Shown here piece by piece: positions 1 to 11,450 of a DNA stretch of 64,000 bases (its first letter is position 1; every line of letters starts with the position of its first letter). The notes beneath the pieces are model-generated. The model ran no database searches. It was not told the DNA's origin and saw only the letters and a program-made list of their open reading frames with translations. Both the position numbers and the translations under genes were made by a program. Source of the DNA: Trichostrongylus colubriformis (Eukaryota > Nematoda > Chromadorea > Rhabditida > Trichostrongylidae); NCBI GenBank assembly GCA_963978905.1, contig OZ022256.1, positions 8,973,501 to 9,037,500 on the forward strand, written 5' to 3'.

Positions 1-3000
1 AAGGCCTTATGATTATCGCGCGCGCCAACATAAATCTGCCATTTCGACATATATCGACGGTTCGGACGTTTACGATGCGCTATCGCCAGCCATCCTATTT
101 CACACTGAAGAGAAACATGCATGGTGCCACTGGGGATGGCTTGGAGGTTAGATATACCATGGGAGCTCTGAACGTCTCCCCTCCCCTCAGGATTTCCATT
201 CTGTTTGTTCAGTATGAAGTGGTATGAAGGATGCCTTGGCTTCATAGCTTCTGAAGATTAGGTGTTAACACTGTTATGCAAAGCTAATTGGGTGAAATGA
301 TCACATCCCCTTACCAATATCTGCATTTGAGGGTGAAAGTCCGGAGCGCGGCACACCCCGGGAAGATAACCACTGCGAAATCCCATTTCAAGGCAGCTTC
401 AGGGGAAATTTGGACGAAAAGTCAAAGAAGTAGTGAATATGAAGGCCGAGATGCCTATTAACAGGACAGTGGAGAGAAAAGGGATGGAAATGGCCAAATA
501 CCCGAGAATAGGAGCCCTCCCCACCGTTGGTTCTAGGCGCGGACGACCTTTCCGTTAAGACTCATTTTCATATGTTGAAGAGAAAGTTTTAAAGTTTTTT
601 CATTGTTTTCAAGCATCATGCCCAACTGAGCTCCACCGTGATGGCCAGTGAAGAGCGAGCAGCTCCCAATTGATGAATGATGGGCTTAAGCCTTTCCAAG
701 AAGGCTTTCTGGCGGCCTCCTTGATGCGGGTCATTGTCATAGCAACTGACGGGGCGACTAAAGTTAGGCACGGAAGGGGCCATAATAAAAATACGGTAGA
801 AAGATGACTATTCCTGTGCTTTTACGGGTGAGAGTGAGAGAGTACAGTCAGAAATCGCAATCCACCGTTTGAATTAGCCATGCCGGCTGTCACGAGGAGG
901 ACATGTGTCGTTGTGTCCTCGTTCAAAGGGTTAGCTCGCGTCGGTGCTGGCCGATTGGTGTCAGCGGGTGGGAGCCCCGTTGGCCAATCCATAAAAACCA
1001 CTGAAAAACCTACTCTGACCATTATTCTACTAAACTGATTCTTTCGGGAATTCAATGCGACAAACGAATCGGAAATCTGCGCAGTTCCAGGTGACCTTTC
1101 AGTGGGTGGGGGCCATTCCGGCGATGTAAATTTCTTTTGGCCTTATCACTACCGATAATCTCAGCAGGGAAGGGTGTGCCATGGACAGATGCTGAAAATG
1201 GGGTGCCTAAATGGTTGCGTGCAAGTTAGAAGAAGGCGGATTTTTTATGGTGGTGTGCGATCTCATTCAAGCAAGCTAGAAGTGCCGTATTTGGTTGGGT
1301 CTTAAGGTCTTCTTCTGAAATAAGAGAACAAGGTAAACCTTTTAGGACCTCTGGTGCGTTTAGCTCGCGCGCATTTTGGCGGACGTCGCGGCGCAAAGCC
1401 CAGTCTTAACGATATACACCCTTTTGAATTGGATCTATCGGTGAATCCTTGGGCTACAGGGGACCCCGCAAAGGCGCGGGACTGATGCTGGGGAGAAGAA
1501 GAAGGTGAATTCATGGGCCATTTTCACAGCTAAGCATTACTCTTCGATGTCGTTTAGTTTGAGAGCAAGTCGAAGAACTGACTGAACTGTGCTAAACAAC
1601 TCACAGTCATATGGAAGATGTGCCTCGAACTGCTGGGATAAAATTCGCTGTAGGTTACAGAGTTTCAATGAAGAGAGCATCAGACAGCGTTTCATGTTGG
1701 CGACGGAACAAAGTCTTCAGAACTCATAAGGGATGACTCTATTGACTATAATTATTGAAATGAATAAATTTAGAAGAGTCACCCAAGAATATTGTGAGGG
1801 TCTTGTCAAAATGCCCGCTCAGAGCAATCAGTTTTCCAGGATCCATGAATAGGAGTGGCGAAAGCGCCCCAAACGTCCCGGCTACCAATGGCGACCCGGT
1901 CGATCTCCTCCTTTCGGTAAGTTTAGAATGACTTCTTAAAGCATAGGTGTGGGTTGATAAGCATATTAGATTGATAGTGGAAAGATTTGACGAGCACCTG
2001 AAATTTTCATGGATTGGGAAAATTTATGCATACGCCATCCTTTTTCTTTCAGCTGCATATGTGGTCTGTAAGGCAACAAAAGTGGTAATTTGAATGTTCA
2101 AGCGAAAGGTGGGGACGGAAGGAAATGTGATCGTCTAAATGAGTGTGAGATGCGAGTCTCATTGCGATGGCCAGCGTATCTCATTCTTCCTGACAAAGCC
2201 CCACGGTTACAGTGGCAGAGTCCGCACCGCTGTGTACGATCGGATCGTCGTACACAACAGATTCACCCGGCGCTGATCGATAGAATATCAATGGTATGAC
2301 CTGAAAAACAAAGACACATTCATCGAGGAAATTACGGGACAGGGGCGGAAGGATGAGAGTCCATACCTTCAGTTTTTTGCATTTCACTTTTTCGCTTTTA
2401 CTTCATTGCCATACTGGTTGACACCTCCATTTTCATGCACAACATGTGAAAAAATTACGCGTTCTATTGGTGCAAAAAAGGGATTTTGGGGTTAATTAAT
2501 TTCTTCATGGGAGGTTACGCATTTTCGTTCCATTCGTGATGGCTGATGAATGTGATGTCTATACAATGACTTGCGGTGGCCAGCCGATGTACGAGTCAGC
2601 GCTTTTATCCTCCCACACGAGTCTGGTGCCGATTTACCGAATTTTGAGAGGAATATTGAAGGTGTGAGGCACGTGCCTTTGCAAAGCATATTCTTTGACC
2701 CATATCCTAAGGAAGTGGCCCAACTTATGTATTCTGAGAAAGCGGCTAACTTATAACTTATGTGGGTTAGGACAAATGAATTTGATGGGATTTAATTTCT
2801 TTCTGAACTATGACTGGAAATCGCTCATATACTCTGAATATACTCATACATTTGAGTTGTGGAGATGGAGCTACATCATACATAGTTCTAAAGAATCTTT
2901 AAAAAAAACTGCTTTGATTTTCTGTGGATCGCACCCAAAGGCAGAAAGCAAAAAGCATTCTTTCTGTATTTTTCTCTCTCTTTCCGGCTACTGCCTTTTC

Positions 3001-3413
3001 TGAAAAAATCTCTCTTTACTCCCCAGTGAGATGATGTCGTTGTTAAAACAATAGCGCTATTCTGAGCCGTCAACGCTACTTTATGAGAAGTGTGTTCGGC
3101 TGATGTTGCCCGGTTCAGAATATCGCCCCCTTGAGAAAACAAACGCCCGCAGAGAGGAACAAGAGAGGAACATCAACAAAAAGTCACTGAAGATCTACGA
3201 CCACACAAAGGCCACTTGGCAAGCGTACATAGGGCTGGAAACATTTTGTTTTACTTACTATGCAAGATTATGTTGAGGGTGTAACTGCTTCAAGGGCTTT
3301 ATTTAACTACGGTGGTCGCAATGATTAACAGCGTGCTCTATTTAATTATCTTAATTCGTGTTTACAACTTGTTTTCAACACTTTTTCGAGTTTCTTGTAG
3401 AAAATCAGTAAAA
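1..3413. other. Gene-poor stretch
   Basis: I see no frame here that resembles a known protein and no run of exon-like segments with matching splice sites. The only recognisable content is a fragment of a dispersed repeat at about 386-550. Short frames exist, but they lack recognisable motifs. A small near-palindrome lies at about 2230-2256, around GTACGATCGGATCG. Base composition is AT-rich, as expected for nematode intergenic DNA. Confidence 0.5.
386..550 (+). repeat. Fragment of dispersed repeat R1
   Basis: This stretch shares long near-identical runs with 31852-32010, including AGTAGTGAATATGAA, AACAGGACAGTG and TGGCCAAA, followed by the same CCTTCCCACCG-like segment. It is a truncated copy of the roughly 560-bp R1 family described at 30208 and 31852. 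It carries no coding capacity that I recognise. Confidence 0.6.
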
Positions 3414-4113
3414 ACACAAGAGGTGCCAAAAAAGGGTAATTTTTCTCATACACTTTCAACACTATACTGGTCGTACTTCAGCTGATTCTGACGAGGTATT
3501 TCAATCCCTAAGGTAAAGACAAGACCTATCTCAACTCCGTAACAGCCTTTAGCACGAGCAGAAACGGGAGCTTGTTCCGAGTGAATAAGTTGTGCCTCAA
3601 CTGGGCAAAATCCGAAATTTCGTCGCTCTCGTTCACAACCTTGCGAAGGTCCGGTCGCTCTGGGTACCAAAGGGAATTCATATTGGGTATTTCGTTTCCG
3701 AAAACAAGAACGTGCCATTGTCACTGGAACCGTCTGGAGGCAGGTTTGAGGCATGAAAATTGATACTTCGAACCACAGCAGCGTTATCCAAGCAGCGAGG
3801 GCTTCGTGACTTCTGTGAACTAAAGAGCCAGTCTCTAGGAATCTTCCCACGAGAGATGTGCCACGGTAGGTGGCTCTGCTGTTTTGAGCGGACTACAGTG
3901 CCGTAAGTGCTGTATAGCCCGACTGTGCCGACTGGAGGCTCCATATTTTATGACGGTGAAAGTAGTGAGCCACAGCTTGCTCCTGCTTTTATAGGAACAT
4001 TTAAGGAATATTTTGTCCTAACACTTTTCTCTTTCTTTGCACGTTTTGTACACTTGTACACTTAGCGGATGTGAGCCGTGAGCAAAATTACAAATTTTTG
4101 GCACCCCCTGTAG
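3414..4113. repeat. Non-autonomous element R2, copy 1
   Basis: A segment of about 700 bp is bounded by inverted ends: ACAAGAGGTGCCAAAAA on the left and TTTTTGGCACCCCCTGTAG on the right. A second copy at 56894-57581 has the same ends and the same internal order, including the shared ACGAGGTATTTC and CTTTCAAC segments. Terminal inverted repeats without a transposase frame fit a non-autonomous DNA transposon. I could not see a clear target duplication. Confidence 0.65.
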
Positions 4114-5709
4114 AGAGTAAGACTACTATGGGATGATTAGGCGGTAGGGATCAAATATGCGTTTTAGTCAAATAACGGATTAAGTTTGGGGTACTAGATA
4201 TAGCAAAGAATTCTCAAGGAAAATGTGATCATCATATGTGCTGCTCCACATACACACGATATAGCCCATAACCCACATAAAGCTTTCGCGATACTGGTAA
4301 CTGGACACTGCTGCTCTGCTAGACCGCAAATCATTGGCATAGGCTGGATCGCATTTGAATGGCACAACGATTCTGAATTAAAGCTAGTCGAACCCGATTA
4401 TTTTATTATTTTATGCTTCATCGAACATGGACACCTTCAAATACGAAGGACCTGGGACCCTCACCCTTGGTAACCTACAATTGCTCAGAAACATACATAC
4501 CTTACATCTACCCTGAAAAACACATTATGTAATCAGAAAGATCCTGAAGACGTTTCCCTGGAGGCTTGAAATCGACTTCAGCACATAGTTTTTCTTGAAA
4601 AGAAAACTATATTTCATAACATTTTTTTGTACATTTTTCTCGGATGAACGTGTCGGATGAAATTGAAGCCCCTTTTCCACAGCAGAAGAGAAAGAGTTTG
4701 AATGGAAGAGGAGCTGAGCTCAGCCAGATGTGTGCATGGATTGTGAATTCAAACTTTCCAAGGCAGGTTGGGGTTTCGGTCATGCGACGCTTCCTCAAAA
4801 TATTTATGTCAATATTATTTGTACATTTCTGTGATAGCGCTAGACCATGTGGTACGAATGAGACGCTTTTTGTAAAATGGCATTTTCCGATAAACAAGCT
4901 TCAGTCAAATCCAATGAATTATACGATATAGTTCTGGCGCGAAAATAAATGGAACAAATAGCTTTGAGTGTTGGCTGGGCACGTTACAGCTTGACGACGT
5001 CATTCAGATGACTCCGTGATGGAGGACGAGATGAACCGGCTCGTATGAAACTCGTTTTACGGCTTAGTGAGCACTTCACGACATTGTTCAAGGACAAGCA
5101 ATGACGTTTATTCCGCAGCTATAGTCCTCATACAAACGATCATATTTCTTTGATTCCGCTTTAATACGCGGCGGCCACAAGCCCACATTCACATTGCTTG
5201 CCGAGCTGACTACAACAAACACGTCCTTCTGGTAATTCATTCAAGCGTATCCATTCAGTATTTATGGGGATTCTACATGATATAGTTAGCCCCTCAAAAC
5301 CATAGAGCATAACCAAGCTTGAAAGTTTTTTCAGAAAACGAATAGTACAGTTCCACACTATTTGTTTTGCTGGCTGCGCATGCTTTACGATCTCGTTCAG
5401 GGTAAGAGCAGTGGTACAACAGGTGAAAAACTACCGTTATTCTAAAAAAATCTCAATCATCTTTGGTGCTTTATCTAAAAAATGTTTACTGATTGTTCCT
5501 CCAGATAAACATGAAAAGCACAGAGGGAGGGAAGAAGGTGGCTCACCGACAATCGATACATATAATAAAGCAAGCTTCAACGAAATTTTGAATCGAACGT
5601 TTTTATGTGATCAAAAGATCAAGATAAAGTTTTCAATGAGACACATACACAAAAATCTGTCAAATTACTAAAGCTACGCTCTCGCTTCCATCCGTACGAG
5701 ACATGGTAA
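4114..5709. other. Stretch with no recognised gene
   Basis: I see no conserved protein motif, no RNA gene and no repeat ends here. The frames present are short and of ordinary AT-rich composition. Confidence 0.4.
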
Positions 5710-5813
5710 GGCCGCGTTCATACTCGTCGACAGGGCGTGCAGAGGTGCACGGGAAGGGTGCGGAGACAGGCAGCCACGTCCCGCCGGCGGCACCGCAAAG
5801 TATGAAAGCGGCC
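5710..5813. repeat. Harbinger-like MITE (family B), copy 1
   Basis: The element starts GGCCGCGTTCATACT and ends AGTATGAAAGCGGCC, which are inverted ends. TAA flanks it on both sides (5707-5709 and 5814-5816), a 3-bp duplication of the type made by PIF/Harbinger elements. Related copies occur at about 8461-8625, 14431-14590, 37478-37632 and 63317-63390. No coding frame. Confidence 0.65.
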
Positions 5814-5816
5814 TAA

Positions 5817-5965
5817 GCACGATTCACCTTCTCGAAATGGACTGGCTAGTAGACAAGCAGAAATCCGAAAACAGGGAGGTTATTCACATAATCAGGAACG
5901 AATTCATCATCTGTTCTCAGAAATGTGAGTCTCCACTGAAACGTTTCTGGAAGTGAGCTTCTGGA
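5817..5965 (+). repeat. Direct duplicate R5, copy 1
   Basis: This stretch is closely similar to 8625-8777 in the same orientation, sharing AAGCAGAAATCCGAAAAC and CACATAATCAGGAACGAATT. In both places it lies directly downstream of a family B MITE, so MITE and flank were probably copied together. Confidence 0.6.
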
Positions 5966-6435
5966 AGATGCGATGAGTAGAGAAACCAAGAAGGTGCACA
6001 CAAGTGCACCGAACAGAAGACATTAACTTTTACATATACTCATTTGGATCCGATTTACTCAGGCAAATGGGTCACCAACTTTTGGCTGGTTTCCGTTTCT
6101 TTGTATGGTATGTGTCCGCTGGTGACACCATAATGTTAGAAGGTGGTTCATCGTTCATTTTCAAACAGAAAACACCTCCATCAATTGCTCTCGAGCGTGT
6201 TGGCTCAGCTTCAAGTTTGTACATCTTCCACGTTTTTCGGCACAGCCAAAACGGTCTTTCAAAATGGCCAGTTAAAATCCAATCCCACTAGTTGATGCAC
6301 AGTTCTTCAAGCCTTCCCATTTCCTTCCAGTTTCTTTGTACAGAAGAGTGTGGCGCAACAGAAGGATAGAAATCCGTCACAATGAATGGAGACTAATCTT
6401 TCCTAAAACCAGGCATCAATTATCCCTGGAGAAAG

Positions 6436-6560
6436 TAGTGGTTTTCAGAAACTACGTACGTTCATGTGAATGTGTCTGTACAGATTTCGTGAAGTAAAGA
6501 TTAGCACGAGAAGGCTAACAGCGGATTACGTTTTCTATGGTTTAATTTTCGCCTGGGTCA
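6436..6560 (+). repeat. Direct duplicate R6, copy 1
   Basis: About 120 bp similar to 7876-8000 in the same orientation, beginning TTTCAGAAACTACGTACG and continuing with ATGTGTCTGTAC. Together with R5 this suggests that a block of roughly 2.5 kb was locally duplicated or that both copies belong to a dispersed family. No coding signal. Confidence 0.55.
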
Positions 6561-7875
6561 TTCTATAAGATTACGGTATTGCCAGTGGACACATGCGGAT
6601 GACGCTAAGTATGCAAAGAGAAATGGAAACTAACGATAAGTTGAGGAACCATCTGGCTGACAAGCATATGGATTCGATTCAAATTCTGCGGGCAAACCGT
6701 GCCCGTTCTTGTGCTATTACTTGTGCCCTTAATCCAACCGAAAGCTTCTCGAACTGCTGAGTCGTGAAAATTGAGCTTGCGATATTGAATAACATTATAA
6801 AGAAACGATTTTGATTATCCATGCATTGAATTCATATTGACAGTTCTATCACAATAAAGGTATCATATAACCATGTAGTCGTTCGCAGACATTTGTCGAC
6901 CACAGAATTGGTCTTCGAGGTAATCATGTTCGCGCTCGTGAAACGATTTCATGTTCATCTTTTCTCGAAATTCTTAAAACGCCATGGTCTTGGTAAATCA
7001 AATATGGGCGGCGGAGCGAACTAGCGGCACAACGAATAAACCAGCATGTTCGAATTAATGTGTATAAAAGCTTATGTCCTACGTTTGGTACAATTACATG
7101 CACTTTTTGCAATATCACTGTTTGCGATGTTTTCCAGCAATTTTATTTTTAAAATCCCTTTGCAGTAAGGAAAACACTCCTGTAACATACTGCGCTTGTG
7201 AGATCTAAAAGATCAGGAACCAGTTATATGTACAGCAGGCGCGCTGTTTTCGTTGGATTGTGATGCTGCACGTACGAGCTTTATAATATAAGCAGGGCAA
7301 TAGCTTGGTTCCTTTACTTCCTTACTTGCTCTTGTGATCGGATTCTTGGAATGGGTAACGCGGTGTGTATGTTGGTACCTGCATCAGGCAGGGACATGGA
7401 GCCCGCAGAAAACAGCATCCATTTCCTATACCGTTGAAGTACGAAAATTCGAAAAATGCTCGTAGGGAAGTTCGTATGTTGCACGATTTCCTATTGCAAC
7501 AGTGCAATCAAAACAAGGCGTGGCGTTATGAGGAGTTCCAGATGAGAGGATATTCCTCTATTTTAGACTTCGAGTTCCGCGCAGTAGAACCATTTTTTGT
7601 TAGCGTTCATGCAGCTGGCATTGCACCTAAAAACAGCGCTCTTTTGCAGCCGTGCTCGAAAGTGGAAGAGAGTAGTGTTAAAAGCTAGAAGTTAGATTGC
7701 TAATGTGAAACTATTGTAAACTGTAAACCCAGGCTTTTTTCTTCTCAGAATTTTTAATTCAAATGCGCTTCAGCCCACCACCACTATTTTGAATACACCA
7801 ACTGCAGTACATTGACAGTGGCATTGGCATCAAAGGCATAAATATGCTTGTCTGCTTACTCAGTCAATAGTTCAT
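6561..7875. other. Stretch with no recognised gene
   Basis: The longest plus-strand frame (7365-7688) has no recognisable domain, no splice context and a composition that does not stand out, so it is not called as a gene. Nothing else is recognised. Confidence 0.4.
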
Positions 7876-8000
7876 TTCAGAAACTACGTACGATCATGTA
7901 AATGTGTCTGTACGGGTATCGTGGACTAAGGAATAGCAAGAGGAAGCTAACAAGGAGGATCACGTTCTCTACGACTGAATTTTCACCTGCGTAAGCGCCA
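7876..8000 (+). repeat. Direct duplicate R6, copy 2
   Basis: Second copy of the segment at 6436-6560, sharing TTTCAGAAACTACGTACG with scattered substitutions. It ends a few bases before a Mutator-like MITE. Confidence 0.55.
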
Positions 8001-8020
8001 CGTCTTGATTAGCAGCATTC

Positions 8021-8253
8021 GAGAAGATCGGGTGGGGGCCACGAGGTCGAATTTCCGCGCGGCCGCGCGCGACGAGCGGCGCGGGGGGTACGAGTGCCAG
8101 TGGCTGGGCATGGCAGCCTTCATGCGAGGCAGTGTGACATGGTGGAAGCGCAGACGTGACGCAGCCGTTTTCCCAAGAGCAATCGATACGGCGAGTCGTC
8201 TGGTGGCGCCGCGAAACGGAAATTCGACCTCGTGACCCTCACCCGAGAAGATC
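8021..8253. mobile_element. Mutator-like MITE (family C) with 9-bp target duplication
   Basis: The element proper is 8030-8244. Its ends are inverted repeats of about 27 bp: GGGTGGGGGCCACGAGGTC on the left, and a right end whose complement reads GGGTGAGGGTCACGAGGTC. GAGAAGATC is present at 8021-8029 and again at 8245-8253, a perfect 9-bp target duplication. Nine-base duplications are characteristic of Mutator-like elements. The interior is GC-rich, contains no transposase and resembles the interior of the element in a nol-10 intron at 53974-54260 (shared GGGCATGGCAGCCTTCA-like run). Confidence 0.8.
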
Positions 8254-8625
8254 GTCTCTCAAACTTTTCAAAATGTGAAAGAATTGCCTTCTACACACTT
8301 GAAGAAAATCTAATTTATGTAGCACCTTCTTGTAAAGCTCGAAGCGAAAATATTCAGATCTTCGATTAACAAAGTCAGTAATTAATATTTATTACAAAAA
8401 AACGATAAGAAAAACAAAAACTCGTTCTCACTTCATTTTTTGGACCCTTAAACCTTGTTTATAGTCAGTGCCGGCAGAGCGTAGCTGCGTTCACAGGCAA
8501 CGAGACAGAATGGCATGGGGAAGGTGCAGAAATGCGCAGGCCACGAGAAAGGGTGGCACAGGAGGAGTGGCAGAGACAAGCAGCCATGCTGTGCCGTCGG
8601 CACCGCGAAGTATGGAAGCGACCAA
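8254..8625. repeat. Dispersed repeat R7 with family B MITE, copy 1
   Basis: This stretch occurs again in inverted orientation at about 14431-14800. Both share TTTCAAAATGTGAAAGAA, the TTTATGTAGCACCTT run and an attached MITE B half containing GTGCCGGCAGAGC. The MITE part (about 8461-8625) ends GCACCGCGAAGTATGGAAGC. Confidence 0.6.
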
Positions 8626-8777
8626 AGTAACCAAGCAAGATTCACCTTCTTGAGATAGACTGTCTAGTAGAGAAGCAGAAATCCGAAAACGAGGAGGTAA
8701 TTCACATAATCAGGAACGAATTCTTCATCTGTTGTCAGAAATGTGAGTCCCCATTGAAACGTTTTTGGAAGTCTTTT
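8626..8777 (+). repeat. Direct duplicate R5, copy 2
   Basis: Second copy of the 5817-5965 segment, in the same orientation and also directly downstream of a family B MITE. It shares AAGCAGAAATCCGAAAAC. Confidence 0.6.
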
Positions 8778-9619
8778 CGGCGGAAGCACTTCTTACACAT
8801 CGGCCGCATGTCCATATTGAGAACCTGGTCACTAAAAATGTAATGAATAATCACCGCGAACTTCACATACAAATCAGGAATATTATGATTAGTAAGCTCA
8901 ACCCGTTTGAGTCGCGCCATGTAGGTGCCTTTCATTCGTGATGCATTCAGCCTCCTGAGTCCCCTCTTCTGCTACCAATGCGTCCAAGAAAGTTTGTAGC
9001 ATCTCTTCAAGGTCCTTACACTTCCATCATGAAACTTATCGTGCCAAGTTTACCCAAAGCAATCTTCACGGTTCACTAATCGGTGAATGATCAAGTTGGG
9101 GGTAGGGAGAATCCCCGGCGCGCGGCGGGTGCTCGGTGACATAACAGTCTCCGCGTGACGCGACAGTGAACTATGGCGTGCGCTGGTAGCTAATGCGCTC
9201 TAGAGGAATCGTCCACGGAAAAAACGACTTTTCCTGGAACCCATATATTTATGTTGTATTTGCCTAATTTGGGTCATTTGCAAAGTTTAAAAAATGTGAA
9301 TCCGGCAGAGATACAGTATCACAAAGTCTTGGCGTGGTGGACGGGGCTCCGAGCAACTGTCGAGCCCGTCGTCCGTCGTCGTCGGAGACGCATTGTAGGA
9401 ACAGAAACTTACGTAAACATTCCTACTCTAGGTTTCCAATCACGGCGGCCGACTGGACGGGGCTTCTCTCGGAGGCCCGGCTCACCCGGCCAAGGATTTG
9501 AGGAGCTGTATCTTAGCCGAATTCTCACTTTTTCGCGAGAAACTTTGCATGCGGCCCTTATTTGTCAAATGCAACACAATTATAATGGTAACAAGAACCA
9601 ATTTCTCCGTGAACGATTC

Positions 9620-9762
9620 CTTTAAAGACACCGGAACGGGGTATTTTGGCTTACGGTAGAACAGACGTAGTGTGGACGAGTTTAAGTGGCCGCCATTGCA
9701 CAAACTCGCCAAGTTGACGCCTCGGCATGGTGCCAAGAAGAGATGTTTCTATAAAGGTTTTT
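9620..9762 (+). repeat. Dispersed repeat R4, copy 1
   Basis: The segment TTTGGCTTACGGTAGAACAG, continuing AGTGTGGACGAGTTTA, is found inverted at 33568-33690. A weaker trace of the same family lies near 13060-13140. No coding content. Confidence 0.6.
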
Positions 9763-9806
9763 TTTTACTTTTTCCTTTGTGCCTTCTTATATTGTCTCTA
9801 GATGTA

Positions 9807-10651
9807 TTAGGTTGAACCATAATTTCTGTTACACTCTTGGGGAAAACTGTGGAAGCTTCGGGAGTATTTGGTAGTGCGTGGTATATGAAGCGACTGAAAA
9901 GGGCTACTGATTAACACATTCATATTCTCTATGGCTTCAACTAGCAGTGAATCTACGACAATTTCGCGAGATGTGCGAAATTCGCGAACACCGCCCCGGT
10001 TCCTCAGCATGCAAGGCCACTAACCGAATCAACCAGTCGATGGACCCAGGTACTGTCCCTCATATGGCGGCAACCCGATGGCTCGATCTGCTCAAATTGA
10101 AACAGAAAAAAATTCAAAAAATTGCACAGAGAAAAAATGTTTTTTTTTCTAAATTTTCAAAAAAAAGGGAAACTGTCACCATTCAACACGGCAGTCACTG
10201 GCGATCTCTATGCAGGCAATTGGACACCGTAGCCGCAAAACTTACCGGAAAAATGGCCCAAGACTTCTTCCTCCACGACAACGCTCGCCCACATGTGGCA
10301 AAGTTGACGTGTCAAAAAATCCAGGACCTTGGTTGGACGAAGCTCCCCCGTCCACCGTAATCTCCGGGCATGGTCCCAAGTGACTACCACCTATTCCGAT
10401 CTCTGACCCACTTCCTCAACGGACGGCAGTTCAAAGATGACGATGATCTCAAAATCGACCTCCTGACTTTCTTCGACCAGAAATCCCCAGACTTCTATAA
10501 GCCAAGCATCTATTTATTATCTCCCTATTCGCTGGCAATATATTGGTGATCATAATGGTACATATTTTGTTGACTGAAGTTAGACACAAATTAAGAAAAA
10601 TAAATTTGAAATTTTTCGTCATAGTGTAACAGAAATTATGGTTCAACCTAA
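9807..10651 (+). pseudogene. Internally damaged mariner element
   Basis: The element is bounded by a perfect inverted repeat: TTAGGTTGAACCATAATTTC at 9807 and its exact complement ending at 10651. TA lies on each side (9805-9806 and 10652-10653), the target duplication of Tc1/mariner elements. A plus-strand frame at about 10190-10360 carries the mariner transposase segment HDNARPHVAK followed by LGWTKLPRPP, the stretch ahead of the last catalytic acidic residue. The expected continuation with SDYHLFRSL is readable in a shifted frame at about 10376-10410. At about 845 bp the element is shorter than a full mariner of roughly 1.3 kb, and the N-terminal DNA-binding part is mostly gone. Non-functional as a transposase. 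Confidence 0.85.
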
Positions 10652-10653
10652 TA

Positions 10654-10923
10654 CTTACATGAATGCTACTGTAGTTGGGAATGGCCACTCCACTCGCTGG
10701 GAGTCAGGTGCTACAACTAACGTTGGCCCGCGGCCCGACTCCTACAGCGGACAACTCAAAAAGTCAGTATGTTGGATGCGAATGGGATGCGAATACACAC
10801 CGCAGCGTCGCGCTTTTGAATCCGGGTTTTTTCACCGATTATCGCTTCTAACCTTCAGTGTTCGTTACAAAGTGCTCAATTCATATCTTCCTTTTGTTTC
10901 GGACACCTTCCGGTTCCTTTAAG
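10654..10923 (+). repeat. Dispersed repeat R3, copy 1
   Basis: About 270 bp repeated in inverted orientation at 33250-33518. Shared runs include GGGAATGGCCACTCCACT, GCGAATACACACCGCAGCG and GAAGCGATAATCGG (complement). The mariner at 9807-10651 inserted at the TA at its left edge, so R3 is the older insertion. Confidence 0.65.
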
Positions 10924-11450
10924 TGATCAAGGTCTTGAAACGGCTGGTCTTTTTTCACTGTGTCTACTCGCATGGTTATACACCAGACGGATGAGCATGC
11001 AAGCTCGCGCAGCCTCTAAATTCTTAGGCTTAGGCGAGTCCATAGGCTGGGGAGGCCCATCACACCCTAAGAGACCAGTTCTCGCAGCTACCACATAACA
11101 AGCTTGCCGCAACATTATGCTCTTGCCCTTAATGGATTGGCAAATGCCAACGAAGTTAACCCCATTGGAGTGTAACGGTAGCAACGCGTTCTATCGTATA
11201 TCGTCACGCCGCGCGATGACTGTGACGCACTCAGCACGCGCCGTAAGCGCGCGCACGTTTTTCCTGATCAGTACATATCAGAGTGCTGGTCACATTGACA
11301 GTTAGCCCCGCATGACAGTTTAAGAGCCAGTGCCTACGTACGCGTACCGTAACAACAAATACAGTCAAGAGAACCCGAATACCGCGTTTTTACTATGATT
11401 TGCGCTTTTTCTTCACTAGCCGATTTTTCAGAATCTCCGCTGCAAGGTCA

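Noticed and set aside
7365..7688. 107-codon plus-strand frame
   Set aside because: No recognisable domain, no splice partners, and composition like the surrounding non-coding DNA.
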